Shown piece by piece: positions 26,467 through 35,627 of a stretch of DNA of 64,000 nucleotides (positions are counted from its first letter, which is position 1; every line of letters begins with the position of its first letter). The position numbers were made by a program, and so were the translations under genes. The DNA comes from Nostoc sp. UHCC 0870. Its GTDB lineage: Bacteria > Cyanobacteriota > Cyanobacteriia > Cyanobacteriales > Nostocaceae. Where the stretch lies: assembly GCF_022063185.1 (NCBI RefSeq), contig NZ_CP091913.1:2915501-2979500 (forward strand). The letters run 5' to 3'. Below the pieces are notes generated by a model that worked only from the letters and a program-made list of their open reading frames with translations, made no database searches and was not told the origin of the DNA.

Positions 26467-27368
26467 TCAGAATCATTAATTAGCCATCTGTTGCCTTGAG
26501 TATCCCAAACTAATTGATAGCGAACTACCTCAGTCTCAGGCTTATTTTTTGTAGTTCTCATTAGGTATTGCATACTAACATCGATAATAGCAGATTGAGA
26601 CTTGTGCGATTTGAGCCTAACTCCATATACTTCAACTTTTTCAACTTTACTTTCCCACCAGTCCAAAAAATTTCTGTAGTTGCCAACTTTATTTTTATAT
26701 TCATCAGATAAACTATTCCAGGCGATTGTATATTGCTGTCTATTAATGACTGCAAAGTATTCGCTAATAAACATTCTAGGGGCAGAACTATTCAGTAATA
26801 TACTCTCATTATTATCTATTGCCCAATTTTCTAAAGAGTACCAAGATATTACTCCACTGTCGATTAATTTTGTAGCTTCATTTTCATCTATTTGTGGTCG
26901 TAAGTACCATATCAATATAAGACTGCTTGGTATTAATAATAAAACTTGAGACGAGAACCATCGGATTTTAAAAGCATAAATTGCTATTTTGGTACTTTTT
27001 TGTAAAATTTTATCCAGCACTTCACAGGCTTGAGCAGCAAAACTCACCGTGGCGATAATTACATCATCAAAGATATAAATAAAAAATGGAATTTGGAAAG
27101 CACGCTGACGTATAAATTTTGTAATTAAGTATTCTGGTAATAGTAAGATACTACCAAAAATTTGTACCATCTGAAGAACGAATTTTGGCAGTTTAATAAT
27201 CAACATAATTTGGGATAATTGTGCAATTAACCAAGGAAATGCTCGCAAAAAAAGCCACGATAAAATAGGGATTAAAAGCAACACAATAATCGCACTTCGC
27301 CACGGCATCGGGACTGGCATTAAGAATTGCCATAAGGGACGAATTAGGCTTTGTATTAATTCCGTCAT
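26463..27368 (-). CDS. Membrane protein with NTF2-like C-terminal domain
   Basis: 301 residues. The first 165 hold several hydrophobic segments (AIIVLLLIPILSWLFLRAF; GSILLLPEYLITKF; LLLIPSSLILIWYL), so the protein is membrane-anchored. The C-terminal 115 residues (SEYFAVINRQQYTIAWNSLS, then YRNFLDWWESKVEKV) resemble an NTF2-like/SnoaL-type cone domain that often binds small ligands or partners. Not a named family. It is transcribed leftward, downstream of the SPFH-like gene but separated by a MITE-like element, so it is probably a separate unit. Confidence 0.65.
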   Translation of the reverse strand: MTELIQSLIRPLWQFLMPVPMPWRSAIIVLLLIPILSWLFLRAFPWLIAQLSQIMLIIKLPKFVLQMVQIFGSILLLPEYLITKFIRQRAFQIPFFIYIFDDVIIATVSFAAQACEVLDKILQKSTKIAIYAFKIRWFSSQVLLLIPSSLILIWYLRPQIDENEATKLIDSGVISWYSLENWAIDNNESILLNSSAPRMFISEYFAVINRQQYTIAWNSLSDEYKNKVGNYRNFLDWWESKVEKVEVYGVRLKSHKSQSAIIDVSMQYLMRTTKNKPETEVVRYQLVWDTQGNRWLINDSE

Positions 27369-27501
27369 GGTTTTTCAAAAAACACTTGAATTAGAGATAA
27401 TAAAGAGTTTTTAATATATTGATGTTATTGATTTTTACTATTCATATGATATTGCTATCACATGACTAAATCAAATTCTAGATTAAACAATATACAAAAT
27501 T

Positions 27502-27564
27502 TAGGGTGCGTCAGTGTGCGAAAACTTAGCTGCATCCAAAAAATATTCATACTGACGCACCCCA
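27502..27564. mobile_element. 63-bp MITE-like inverted-repeat element, copy 2
   Basis: It has the same length and ends as the element at 21331 (TAGGGTGCGTCAGT, with ACTGACGCACCCCA at the other end, one mismatch). The inner 30 bases are only partly alike, except for the shared ATATTCATACTGACG portion. Confidence 0.75.
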
Positions 27565-27591
27565 AAAACCTATAGCATTGCTAACTTGTGC

Positions 27592-28701
27592 TTAGTCTGG
27601 AAAAACTTCTTCCGCATCTGGTATATTTTCTGGTGTTTGTCTTTTGCTGTCGTTGCTAGATTTATCTTCGAGTGAAGCTTCTTCTAGTGCAGGAGTAGTT
27701 TGTTCTGTCAAACCCACTAACTCTTGAAGTGCGCGTTTACCTACTTCAGAAAGTTGCCATCCTTCTACAGCGTCAGTATCAATTAAGATTTTGAGCATTT
27801 TGATTTGATGTTCTCTTTCTAGTAGCTTTTGCTGATTGAGACTTTCTAAAATTAGGGGAACATCCTGTGGATTTTGTGCCAGTTGTAGGGCTAGCATCTG
27901 CCATTGACCGGCTTGTAACATCGTGGAATAAAACTCAGTTCTTTGTTTCATAATTTCGAGTTGGAATAACTCCTGTCTTCGCGCTTGTTCCTCTTCAAAT
28001 ATTTTTTGCTGTTTTGCTAAATTTTGTTTGAGCATTTGGATTTCCATCTCATCTAAGAGTCCGGCTTTGACTTCTTGACGCTCTTGCTTATTACGCTTAG
28101 TTTGCAGTTCTGCTTCCTGTTGCAGCCGGATTTTTTCTAACTCATGCTCTTCCGATAAACGTTTTTTGCGGCGAATGCGTTCACGAGCTTCTTCTTCTAA
28201 CGATAAAGTGACATAAAGAGTTTTTAAATTGAAACCTTCATGATGAATTTTGGCTCTGAGATTATTACTAATTTCTTGTTCTGCTGCACCGCTTTCTTCT
28301 ACCTCGTATCTACGACTGATGCGTCGCATCTCATCAATAATTAAATGCTGTAAGACTGAGGAAATATTGGTCACATTGCGACGGATAATCATTTCTGGCT
28401 CACGCACGGAACAGGTAAACTTCACCTCAGCTTGGAAATCAAACGCATCGGTAGCACAAGGTAATTTACATTCAAAGCCTATGGGGAAGTCGCTCAGGTC
28501 AACTTTATAAACTAGACTATATTTACCCCAGACTATCTCTCCTCTAGTTAGTCCTTTTTGACCTTCGGTAATGGTGATTGTAGGTTGTCCATTACCCACA
28601 AAAACTAATGCAGTGTTAGCATCTGGAACAGGAATTTTATTTAAAATATCCCAGCGTAATAGTTCTTCTTTACTAATAATGGGGTTATATGAAATAGTCA
28701 T
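27592..28701 (-). CDS. SPFH/band-7-like coiled-coil protein (paralogue A)
   Basis: 369 residues, no signal peptide or membrane helix. Residues 1-170 form a beta-rich domain like SPFH/band 7: a KIPVPDANTALVFVGNGQP opening, then FDFQAEVKFTCSVREPEMII, and the helical VLQHLIIDEMRRISRRYEVE. Residues 175-270 are a long charged coiled coil (RERIRRKKRLSEEHELEKIR). The end is a winged-helix-like segment (VEGWQLSEVGKRALQELVGL) and an acidic tail. It lies 122 bases downstream of a close paralogue on the same strand, with GGAGAT before its start, and appears to belong to the four-gene unit that runs up to 32603. Unlike the other three, it lacks the Gly/Asp tag. Confidence 0.75.
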   Translation of the reverse strand: MTISYNPIISKEELLRWDILNKIPVPDANTALVFVGNGQPTITITEGQKGLTRGEIVWGKYSLVYKVDLSDFPIGFECKLPCATDAFDFQAEVKFTCSVREPEMIIRRNVTNISSVLQHLIIDEMRRISRRYEVEESGAAEQEISNNLRAKIHHEGFNLKTLYVTLSLEEEARERIRRKKRLSEEHELEKIRLQQEAELQTKRNKQERQEVKAGLLDEMEIQMLKQNLAKQQKIFEEEQARRQELFQLEIMKQRTEFYSTMLQAGQWQMLALQLAQNPQDVPLILESLNQQKLLEREHQIKMLKILIDTDAVEGWQLSEVGKRALQELVGLTEQTTPALEEASLEDKSSNDSKRQTPENIPDAEEVFPD

Positions 28702-28823
28702 TATATTTATCTCCGAGATTCAAATATTTAAATGCTTAAATACTGGGTAATAGTTGACACATTTTTTCGGAAGCGTCAATATTGATTCACTTTATAAATT
28801 TTATAAATATTTATGCCCAACTC

Positions 28824-29744
28824 TTATTTATTATCATCTTTTATTACGTTATACCCTGCAACATCACCTATAAATAAAGCGTTACCTCCAACATAAATAC
28901 CACCTTTTAGACGTTGTGCAACTGGCAGAGCAAAAAGCGTCCGTTTATCAGTATGTGGTATCGTTTTGTAAAATTTATCTCTTTCTTTGATCATTTCCAT
29001 ATGAAATAAATTTTGTTGCTGTACTTGTTCTTCCTCAAATTGCATTTTCTGCTTTTGTAAATTTTGTCTGAGCATTTGTATTTCCATTTCCTCTAAGAGA
29101 CTTAACTTTATCTCTTGACACTCTTGCTGATTACGCTTAGTTTGCAGTTCTACTTCTTGTTGAAACCGTATTATTTCTAATTCATGCTCCTCCAATAAAA
29201 TTTTTTTACGGCGAATAAGTTTACGGGCTTCTGCTTCTAAAGATAGCCTTATATAAAGATTTCTAAAATTAAATATATCTATATCATAAATTTTTATTTT
29301 GAAGTTATCACTTATTTCTTTTTCTGCTACACCGATTTCTTCTAGCTCGTATTTACGGCTAATGCGTCGCATTTCATCAATAATGAAAGGCTGCAAGACT
29401 GAGTAAATGTTTCTAACATTGCGACGGACAATTATCTCTGGCTCACGCACCGAACAGGTAAACGTAACCTCAGCTTGGAAGTCAAACGCATCGGTTACAC
29501 AAGGTAATTTACATTCAAAGCATATGGTGAAGTCGCTCAAGTCAACTTTATAAACTAGACTATATTTCCCCCAGACTATCTCTCCTCTGGTTAGTCCTTT
29601 TTGACCTTCAGTAATGATCATTGTAGGTTCTCCATTACCTACAAAAACTAGTGCAGTATTAGCATCTGGAATAGGAATTTTATTTAACAGACCCCAGCGA
29701 GATAGTTCTTCTTTACTGAGAATAGGGTTGTATGAAGTAGTCAT
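28824..29744 (-). CDS. SPFH/band-7-like coiled-coil protein with Gly/Asp tag (paralogue B)
   Basis: 306 residues, closely similar to the downstream paralogue over the first 240: the same KIPIPDANTALVFVGNGEP opening, EVTFTCSVREPEIIVRRNV and a coiled coil from about 170. After a KTIPHTDKRTLFALPVAQRL bridge the protein ends in GGIYVGGNALFIGDVAGYNV (residues 281-300). That is a short Gly/Asp tag also found in the 738- and 139-residue proteins upstream. GGAGAT precedes the start, and only 5 bases separate it from the upstream stop codon, so it is co-transcribed. SPFH proteins form ring or cage assemblies at membranes; a similar assembly here is an inference. Confidence 0.75.
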   Translation of the reverse strand: MTTSYNPILSKEELSRWGLLNKIPIPDANTALVFVGNGEPTMIITEGQKGLTRGEIVWGKYSLVYKVDLSDFTICFECKLPCVTDAFDFQAEVTFTCSVREPEIIVRRNVRNIYSVLQPFIIDEMRRISRKYELEEIGVAEKEISDNFKIKIYDIDIFNFRNLYIRLSLEAEARKLIRRKKILLEEHELEIIRFQQEVELQTKRNQQECQEIKLSLLEEMEIQMLRQNLQKQKMQFEEEQVQQQNLFHMEMIKERDKFYKTIPHTDKRTLFALPVAQRLKGGIYVGGNALFIGDVAGYNVIKDDNK

Positions 29745-29749
29745 TACAT

Positions 29750-31966
29750 TTATCTCCGAAATTCAATATTTAAATGCTGACTAATAGTTGAAATAATCTT
29801 GGATGCAGAACAGGTAGGATCTGCAATAGCCCATCTTTTCAGGTAACTTAATATACGTTTTCCGTCTTCGCTAGGCTCTCTATTTTTACTCCCGTCTATA
29901 GCTAAGTTATAGATAATACGTCCTAGCACTGAATAGAAGCGGCTATCATAATCTACGTAGTCGAGCCATTGATGAATCCGATCTAAAGCATGATTACGAG
30001 TTGCTTTCAGGCTTAATGCACGCTGTAACAAAGAAGTAATAATTTGTGTATAGACTTTTTTTTCTTCTGTATCCTTTGCTAACCAGAGTAGAATAAGTGA
30101 CTTGCTATAGTTGGAGTTATTAGGTGCTTTTTTTATTTGCATCAATTCCAAAAAAACAACCAAACCCAATTGGTGTGTTTTGGAAGTATCTACCTCTTGT
30201 GTCCAATCTTGGAGTACTTGTAAAACAGCCGCATACTGACCTGCATTAAACAGATTGACGATGCTTTCAGCGACAGCAAAAAATATTGATGGGTTATTAG
30301 ATTGAGCGATCGCCAATAAATCTCGTAGTGCATTACCAGGAAACAGAATACCAACACCACTATAGGCAGCGATCACAGTCCCAGCCAAACGGGGATTATT
30401 CCCCAGATTGCTCCAGCTTTTGAGTAACTTTAAGACCTGTGGTGCTAGTTTGTCATCATAGATGCACAGACTAAAGGTGAGTGCTGCTAGTTGTTGCTGG
30501 CGTGGATGTTCACTATTTGCCCATGATCGCAGGACTTCTTTGAGTACCATATCAAAGTTATGCTTACTCAATTCACTAACAGCCGCCGCAGCTCTAACAC
30601 GCACTTCAAAATTATTATGTGATCCTAATTGATGCAACCACGTTAATAGGGGTTCGCGCCATTTGTACAAAACTTTCCAGACATAAGCTAAAATTGCAGG
30701 CTGAAACTGAGGAATATCAAACACTATCAAGTCAACTTCGCGACTACCATACTCAGTAGGATTTCCTAATCCCTTTTCTAAATGAGCGCAAACGTCTTTA
30801 ACTTCATCCCAAAGTTTTTTGTTTAACTCTTCCTCACGATTCGACTGTTCATCTTCTTGGGTCGGTGGTTTGGCGATCGCTTGTAAATTCTGGCTAGCGT
30901 TGAGAACTGTATCATCGCTTGTACCACTCAATACAGCCAGAGTAATCATCAAAACTCGTTGTTTGAGGTTAGGATGGGTTTCAAACCAACTCAAGACTTG
31001 TTTATCAACTAGCAAGCTAAAGCGGGAAAGAGCCTGGTTGAGTTTTAGCTGGTCTTCGGCGACTTCTACCAGTAGTTTTGCTAACTTATCAACGTCATTA
31101 GGTAGCAATTTATTTTGTTGCAGCAGTTCGCGGACTTCTTCTGTCTGCATCAGGGTCTCACCAATAGCCAATTTTTCTTTTGGTAGATACCATTGCAGAT
31201 GTTTTGTCAAGAGGTCTGTAATGGCTGGTAAATTCTCCCAATGCACGATATATCCATCCACATCTTCCAACGAGATGGGAATGCGACTGTCAAGAGTGAT
31301 GACGAGATGACTATTTTGCTGACGAAACTTGTGACTGAGACTGTTGAGTAGCGATCGCCTCAGTTTAATCACGCCTTCAGGTGCAAAGTTATCAATTACA
31401 TATCCTACTTGGTTGGCACACTCAAATAAACCCAGGTCTTCGATAATCGGATCAAGTTCCAAAATTTCCTCATTGTGTAAGCTAGACAGCAGACAAATGG
31501 CTGTACTCCATTTGCCTAGATGTAAGTCACCACGAACAATCAGGATATGTTTCTCATGTAAAATGTTTTGTGCTTGGATGTAGCCGTCGGTTTGGACGTA
31601 GACGCTAGATATTTTTTGAATTTCTACTGGCGCAACTTGTCCTGCTACTCCCTTTGCAGAACTACTATTTGCTGTCACAGTAGTATTAACTTTTATATCT
31701 CGTCCACTGACATCTCCCTCAAACTTAGCATTACCGACAACATGAACACCGCCAATATATACTGTGGCAACTCCTAGTCCACGCTGTAACAAGTCATCAA
31801 AATTTTGGGCTTCGTTACTCTTGTGCTTAAAATAGTCTCCCAATTCTTCAGCTAAATTCTTACCCGTCGATGCTTCCGGTTTGACATTTTGAGGTTCACT
31901 TTTTTCAGCATCAGCAGATGGAGACGTAGGCGATGGTTGGGGTTCGGCAACAGGATGATCGCTCAC
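29750..31966 (-). CDS. Large helical-repeat protein with Gly/Asp tag and degenerate P-loop
   Basis: 738 residues. A Ser/Pro/Glu-rich disordered start (about 1-38) is followed by a tag VYIGGVHVVGNAKFEGDVSG (residues 69-88). Then comes a domain with a P-loop-like segment (VRGDLHLGKWSTA, about residue 145). That segment has Gly and Lys of GxxxxGK but Trp in place of the Ser/Thr, so nucleotide binding is doubtful. Residues 390-730 are helical repeats, HEAT/ARM-like (FEVRVRAAAAVSELSKHNF). The plan of tag, NTPase-like core and helical sensor is like STAND-type conflict proteins in degenerate form. It lies 5 bases before the tagged SPFH-like gene. Function unknown. Confidence 0.65.
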   Translation of the reverse strand: MSDHPVAEPQPSPTSPSADAEKSEPQNVKPEASTGKNLAEELGDYFKHKSNEAQNFDDLLQRGLGVATVYIGGVHVVGNAKFEGDVSGRDIKVNTTVTANSSSAKGVAGQVAPVEIQKISSVYVQTDGYIQAQNILHEKHILIVRGDLHLGKWSTAICLLSSLHNEEILELDPIIEDLGLFECANQVGYVIDNFAPEGVIKLRRSLLNSLSHKFRQQNSHLVITLDSRIPISLEDVDGYIVHWENLPAITDLLTKHLQWYLPKEKLAIGETLMQTEEVRELLQQNKLLPNDVDKLAKLLVEVAEDQLKLNQALSRFSLLVDKQVLSWFETHPNLKQRVLMITLAVLSGTSDDTVLNASQNLQAIAKPPTQEDEQSNREEELNKKLWDEVKDVCAHLEKGLGNPTEYGSREVDLIVFDIPQFQPAILAYVWKVLYKWREPLLTWLHQLGSHNNFEVRVRAAAAVSELSKHNFDMVLKEVLRSWANSEHPRQQQLAALTFSLCIYDDKLAPQVLKLLKSWSNLGNNPRLAGTVIAAYSGVGILFPGNALRDLLAIAQSNNPSIFFAVAESIVNLFNAGQYAAVLQVLQDWTQEVDTSKTHQLGLVVFLELMQIKKAPNNSNYSKSLILLWLAKDTEEKKVYTQIITSLLQRALSLKATRNHALDRIHQWLDYVDYDSRFYSVLGRIIYNLAIDGSKNREPSEDGKRILSYLKRWAIADPTCSASKIISTISQHLNIEFRR

Positions 31967-32183
31967 GGGATACCTTTAATTTTAAGAAACACAGGTGACA
32001 GGTGACAGTGAAGAGGAAAGAAGCCTGCCTACGCAGAATTTTTCTTAATCCGCGCAGGCGGGTTAAGTCTGTATAGCCAAGCCAATGCGTTCGGTTGCCA
32101 GACTTGTAGCCACTGGCGTGCGATTTCTCATCGTCTGGTGTGTCTAGCACACCCTAAATTTGCCCTACATTTCAAATAGTTCC
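31967..32183. other. Gap inside the four-gene unit, with GGTGACA repeat
   Basis: About 215 bases. AGGTGACAGGTGACAG at 31989-32004 is of the same heptamer family as elsewhere. There is a CTTAATCCGCGCAGGCGGGT segment near 32050 and no gene. Confidence 0.55.
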
Positions 32184-32603
32184 TTACTTATCACCTTTGC
32201 TTAAATCGCGTCCTGCAACATCTCCCCCAAAGGAAGCATTGCCGCCAACATAGATACCGCCATCTTGCTGAACGACTGTGGCAGTGGCAGTGGGAGTTGT
32301 AGAAAACGCCTTGGCTATTTCTGCTGCAAATTCAGTATCTTCAGTGAGTAATTTTTTGATTTGTAGGCGCAGGTATGCTTTTGCATCTTCATCGTCTGGA
32401 TTGTTTACTACCTCAGCTATAGCATCTTGGGCTGATGGTTTTGCTTGTAACCTAGGGTGTAATTTTACCCAAAGAGTCTTGACTTTATCCGAAATATCCG
32501 ATCCTATCTTTCCTAATGCTCCATCGCCTACTTTGACTAGAATTGGTAGTGCTGGAGTCAAAATTGCTGTTACAGCTTGGGCGAGTGCGTTAACATCAAT
32601 CAT
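32184..32603 (-). CDS. Small helical protein ending in a Gly/Asp tag
   Basis: 139 residues. The N-terminal 100 are helical (LAQAVTAILTPALPILVKVG, DKVKTLWVKLHPRLQ, AYLRLQIKKLLTED), with a KVGDGALGKIGSD turn. This type of small domain is often fused to STAND/effector proteins in actinobacteria and cyanobacteria. After an Ala/Thr linker comes GGIYVGGNASFGGDVAGRDL (residues 115-134), nearly the same as the tag at the C-terminus of the SPFH-like gene. First gene of the minus-strand unit. I infer an adaptor or scaffold role; it has no enzyme motif. Confidence 0.65.
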   Translation of the reverse strand: MIDVNALAQAVTAILTPALPILVKVGDGALGKIGSDISDKVKTLWVKLHPRLQAKPSAQDAIAEVVNNPDDEDAKAYLRLQIKKLLTEDTEFAAEIAKAFSTTPTATATVVQQDGGIYVGGNASFGGDVAGRDLSKGDK

Positions 32604-32911
32604 GATGCTGACATCCTAAAATTTACAACTACAATAAACTGAGCCGGACTCGTGTTTAAAGAATCTCTCCCATACATTTCACTGCAACAGCAGTGGTTTA
32701 TTCTCCGAGAAAATGCGTAAACACAACTATTGTAATATATGTCTTGATTTTTTGTAATACGTATATTTTGCGCCAAAATTAGTCAAAATTATTGCTATAG
32801 TTTTATAAAACTATAGCAATCCGCTTTGATGTGGAGAAGGAATAGGGAACAGTCAAGGATGACTAATGACTGTTAACTAATGACTGTTAACTAATGACTG
32901 TTAACTAATGA
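32604..32911. other. Intergenic region with palindrome and tandem repeat
   Basis: It contains a perfect 30-bp palindrome at 32791-32820 and tandem CTAATGACTGTTAA units (32861-32911). No gene. Confidence 0.6.
32791..32820. repeat. Perfect 30-bp palindrome
   Basis: ATTGCTATAGTTTTA is followed directly by its exact reverse complement. It may form a cruciform, act as a weak bidirectional terminator or be a degraded MITE end. Confidence 0.8.
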
Positions 32912-32914
32912 CTA
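32861..32914. repeat. 14-bp tandem repeat
   Basis: CTAATGACTGTTAA is repeated about three and a half times, just after the stomatin-like gene. Confidence 0.8.
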
Positions 32915-33886
32915 ACGTCCATTAACTACTGAATCATTTTGAATGTCTGAAACAATCGAGCGTATACCTTCTAGAGTAGCGGGTATAGTGCGGGGATCCA
33001 TAAACATGACTTTACTACTATCGCTCTTACCGATGGTAGAACCCATATCCAGATAACCTAAAGCCAACAAGACTTCTAAAGCTGGGCGGGCAGTAGCATT
33101 GGAGTTAATTTTTTGCGCTATAATTTCTGCGGATTCTGCGATCGCCTGAGCTTTGAGAACTTGCTGCTGACGTTCCGCCTGTGCTTTCAAGACGATCGCT
33201 TTTTGTTCTGCTTCTGCTTGTAAAATCACAGATTTTTGCCTAGCTTCTGCATCTAAGATTTGGGCTTCAGCTTTACCTCTAGCACTATTAACAGCCGCTT
33301 CCCGTTCACCCTCAGAATTTAAAATGGCTGCTCGTCTGCGGCGTTCTGCTGACATTTGCAGTTCCATCGATTCCGTTACCGCCTGGGAAGGGATAATGTC
33401 TCGCAGTTCTACCCGCGTCACCTTCACACCCCAAGGATCAGTAGCAATATCCAAATCTCTTAACAAAAGTTCATTAATTTGGGAGCGAGCGGTAAAAGTT
33501 TGGTCTAATTCCAGTTGTCCCATTTCCGAGCGAATTTGAGTCAGCACCAAATTGGTCATTGCTGAATGGAGATTTTCTACCTTGTACCAGGCTTTTTCCA
33601 TATCGACAATCCGCCAATAAATCACCGCATCCACTTCAATACCTACGTTGTCGCGGGTGATACATTTTTGGGGTGGAATATCTAAAACCTTTTCTCGAAT
33701 AGTTTCGTGATAGACAATTTTATCTAAAAAAGGAATCACAAAATTTAGCCCAGGTTCAAGTTTTTTGTTATAGCTACCTAATCTTTCGACCAAAGATTCA
33801 TTACCTTGATTGATAACTTTAACAGACCCAGCCACAGCAGAACCACCAAGTGCCAAAAAGATAAGTAAAAAGAAGTTTTCAAACAT
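32912..33886 (-). CDS. Stomatin/paraslipin-type SPFH membrane protein
   Basis: 324 residues with an N-terminal membrane helix ([18 protein letters not shown]). A full SPFH/band 7 domain follows ([50 protein letters not shown]), then an Ala/Glu-rich coiled coil (residues 180-250: [20 protein letters not shown]). It resembles QmcA/stomatin-like proteins that form membrane microdomains and regulate proteases. It is preceded, 44 bases upstream, by an NfeD-like gene; NfeD-SPFH pairs are a classical operon. The paralogues at 27592-29744 are a different, shorter type. Confidence 0.9.
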   Translation of the reverse strand: MFENFFLLIFLALGGSAVAGSVKVINQGNESLVERLGSYNKKLEPGLNFVIPFLDKIVYHETIREKVLDIPPQKCITRDNVGIEVDAVIYWRIVDMEKAWYKVENLHSAMTNLVLTQIRSEMGQLELDQTFTARSQINELLLRDLDIATDPWGVKVTRVELRDIIPSQAVTESMELQMSAERRRRAAILNSEGEREAAVNSARGKAEAQILDAEARQKSVILQAEAEQKAIVLKAQAERQQQVLKAQAIAESAEIIAQKINSNATARPALEVLLALGYLDMGSTIGKSDSSKVMFMDPRTIPATLEGIRSIVSDIQNDSVVNGR

Positions 33887-33930
33887 TGATTAATGCTCCT
33901 GAATATTTGAGTTGGAATTTCAACTAATAA

Positions 33931-34365
33931 CTAATAACTACGCAACAAATTTTCCGGCATCACAATTAATGTAGTACCTTCCCTTCTGACCACATACACC
34001 CTTTGATGAGCTGCAACATTAAGTTGTTCATCATCACATAACGCCCGCCAAGAATTGCCTTCATACAGTACGCGCCCTGTTTTACCTGCTGGAATTTCTG
34101 TTAAAGTCTCTGCTATAATTGCATCCTGAATTTTTGACTTGCGTTGTCGCGGTTGTAAAAACCTCCGAGAAAGTACAATCGACAAGGTAGAAAGCATTAG
34201 CCAAGCTACAACTTGCATCCATAAAGCCAAACCAAATTGGGATAGTAACGCCACAATTAAGGCACTAATACCCATCATGAAGGCGACAAAAGCCGACGGT
34301 AAAAACAGTTCCGTTAAACACAGAGCTGCTCCTGCTAGTAGCCAGATTAAGGTAGAAATTGGCAT
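33931..34365 (-). CDS. NfeD-like membrane protein
   Basis: 144 residues. Three hydrophobic segments (WLLAGAALCLTELFL; FMMGISALIVALL; LWMQVVAWLMLSTLSIVL) are followed by a small C-terminal OB-type beta-barrel (TGRVLYEGNSWRALCDDEQL, VYVVRREGTTLIVMPEN). This is the short NfeD form without the protease domain. It is the first gene of the NfeD-stomatin unit and probably helps organise the SPFH scaffold at the membrane. Confidence 0.85.
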   Translation of the reverse strand: MPISTLIWLLAGAALCLTELFLPSAFVAFMMGISALIVALLSQFGLALWMQVVAWLMLSTLSIVLSRRFLQPRQRKSKIQDAIIAETLTEIPAGKTGRVLYEGNSWRALCDDEQLNVAAHQRVYVVRREGTTLIVMPENLLRSY

Positions 34366-34694
34366 AGTGCCATCCTAGACAAACTTAGTAGTGAGTGATG
34401 AGTAATGAGTAATGAGTAATGAGTAATGAGTAATGAGTAATGAGTAATGAGTACAAGTTATCACTTCGGCTGACGCTAAGAGCTTGCACGTTGTAGCGGC
34501 AGTATTTTTGTCCAATTTAGGTAACAAAAATATGTAATCTGATGTACACAAGTCAAGTGTATTCTAGCCGTCAAGTCTTTGACAGCTAAATTTAATCGAA
34601 ATTCACGAGTCGGTTTATTGATATGGGAATTTAGATTAATACACAACAAAATGACTCAGGATTCCTGAGTTGATGAGCTAAATACCTCAAATGT
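34366..34694. repeat. TGAGTAA heptamer STRR
   Basis: About nine TGAGTAA units run from 34391 to 34453. The rest of the gap (to 34694) shows no gene; it includes the TTCGGCTGACGC-like segment near 34465. Confidence 0.85.
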
Positions 34695-35432
34695 TCAATT
34701 CCTCAAAGTCTCCCAGTCGGGAATTGCCTCTCGTTGGGCGATTAATAATTGCTGAATGCCTTTTTCGGCGTAATCTAATAACTGATTTAATTGGATGCGG
34801 CTAAAACTGCCTTCTTCTGCTGTGCCTTGGGTTTCGATGATGCCCAAGTTTTGATTCATCACTACGTTAAAGTCTACTGTTGCGGAGACATCTTCTATAT
34901 AGTTCAAGTCTAAATATGGCTCTTGTTCTAATAAGCCGACAGAGACAGCTGCTACTTGTCCACATAAAGGCGATCGCTCTAATACTCCTCGCTGTAATAA
35001 TTGAGAAATAGCGTGAGCTAAGGCGACAAAACCACCTGTAATCGCTGCTGTTCTTGTGCCTGCATCGGCTTGCAACACATCGGCATCTACAGTTAAAGTC
35101 CTTTCTCCCAACGCCTCAAAATCTATTGCAGCCCTCAAACTACGACCAATTAAGCGTTGAATTTCTTGCGTCCTACCAGACAATTTCAACAATTCTCTTT
35201 CATGGCGTTGTTGCGTCGCTGATGGTAGCATACGGTACTCAGCAGTTAACCAACCCTTGCCACTTCCTAACAAAAACCTGGGAACACCTTCCGCCACGCT
35301 GACAGTACAGAGTACCTTAGTATCACCACATACTGTAAGTACAGAACCAGGGGCAAAGCGAGTAAATTCAGATTGAAACATTACAGGACGGAGTTCGTAG
35401 GGTTTCCGACCATCGGGACGCTGCCAAACCAT
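34695..35432 (-). CDS. rph: Ribonuclease PH
   Basis: 245 residues, a phosphate-dependent 3'-5' exoribonuclease that trims the 3' ends of tRNA precursors. It matches the family from the first residues ([20 protein letters not shown]) through [36 protein letters not shown] and [17 protein letters not shown]. Normal length. Single gene, with divergent or unrelated neighbours on both sides. Confidence 0.95.
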   Translation of the reverse strand: MVWQRPDGRKPYELRPVMFQSEFTRFAPGSVLTVCGDTKVLCTVSVAEGVPRFLLGSGKGWLTAEYRMLPSATQQRHERELLKLSGRTQEIQRLIGRSLRAAIDFEALGERTLTVDADVLQADAGTRTAAITGGFVALAHAISQLLQRGVLERSPLCGQVAAVSVGLLEQEPYLDLNYIEDVSATVDFNVVMNQNLGIIETQGTAEEGSFSRIQLNQLLDYAEKGIQQLLIAQREAIPDWETLRN

Positions 35433-35627
35433 TAGAGCTGCCTCAAAATTTTTATGGTGAAATCATGCCTTAAAGTTACTTTAGTATCGCAACTCATACT
35501 GATTCTGTATCGTAGGGTTGGCATCTCCATCTAAAAACAAAGTAAGAAGACTGAACTTAGAGTATAAGATTTATTGTGAAATATACAGTAGCCCCAAAGA
35601 AAAATTTTAGGATAACTAAAGACTTTG

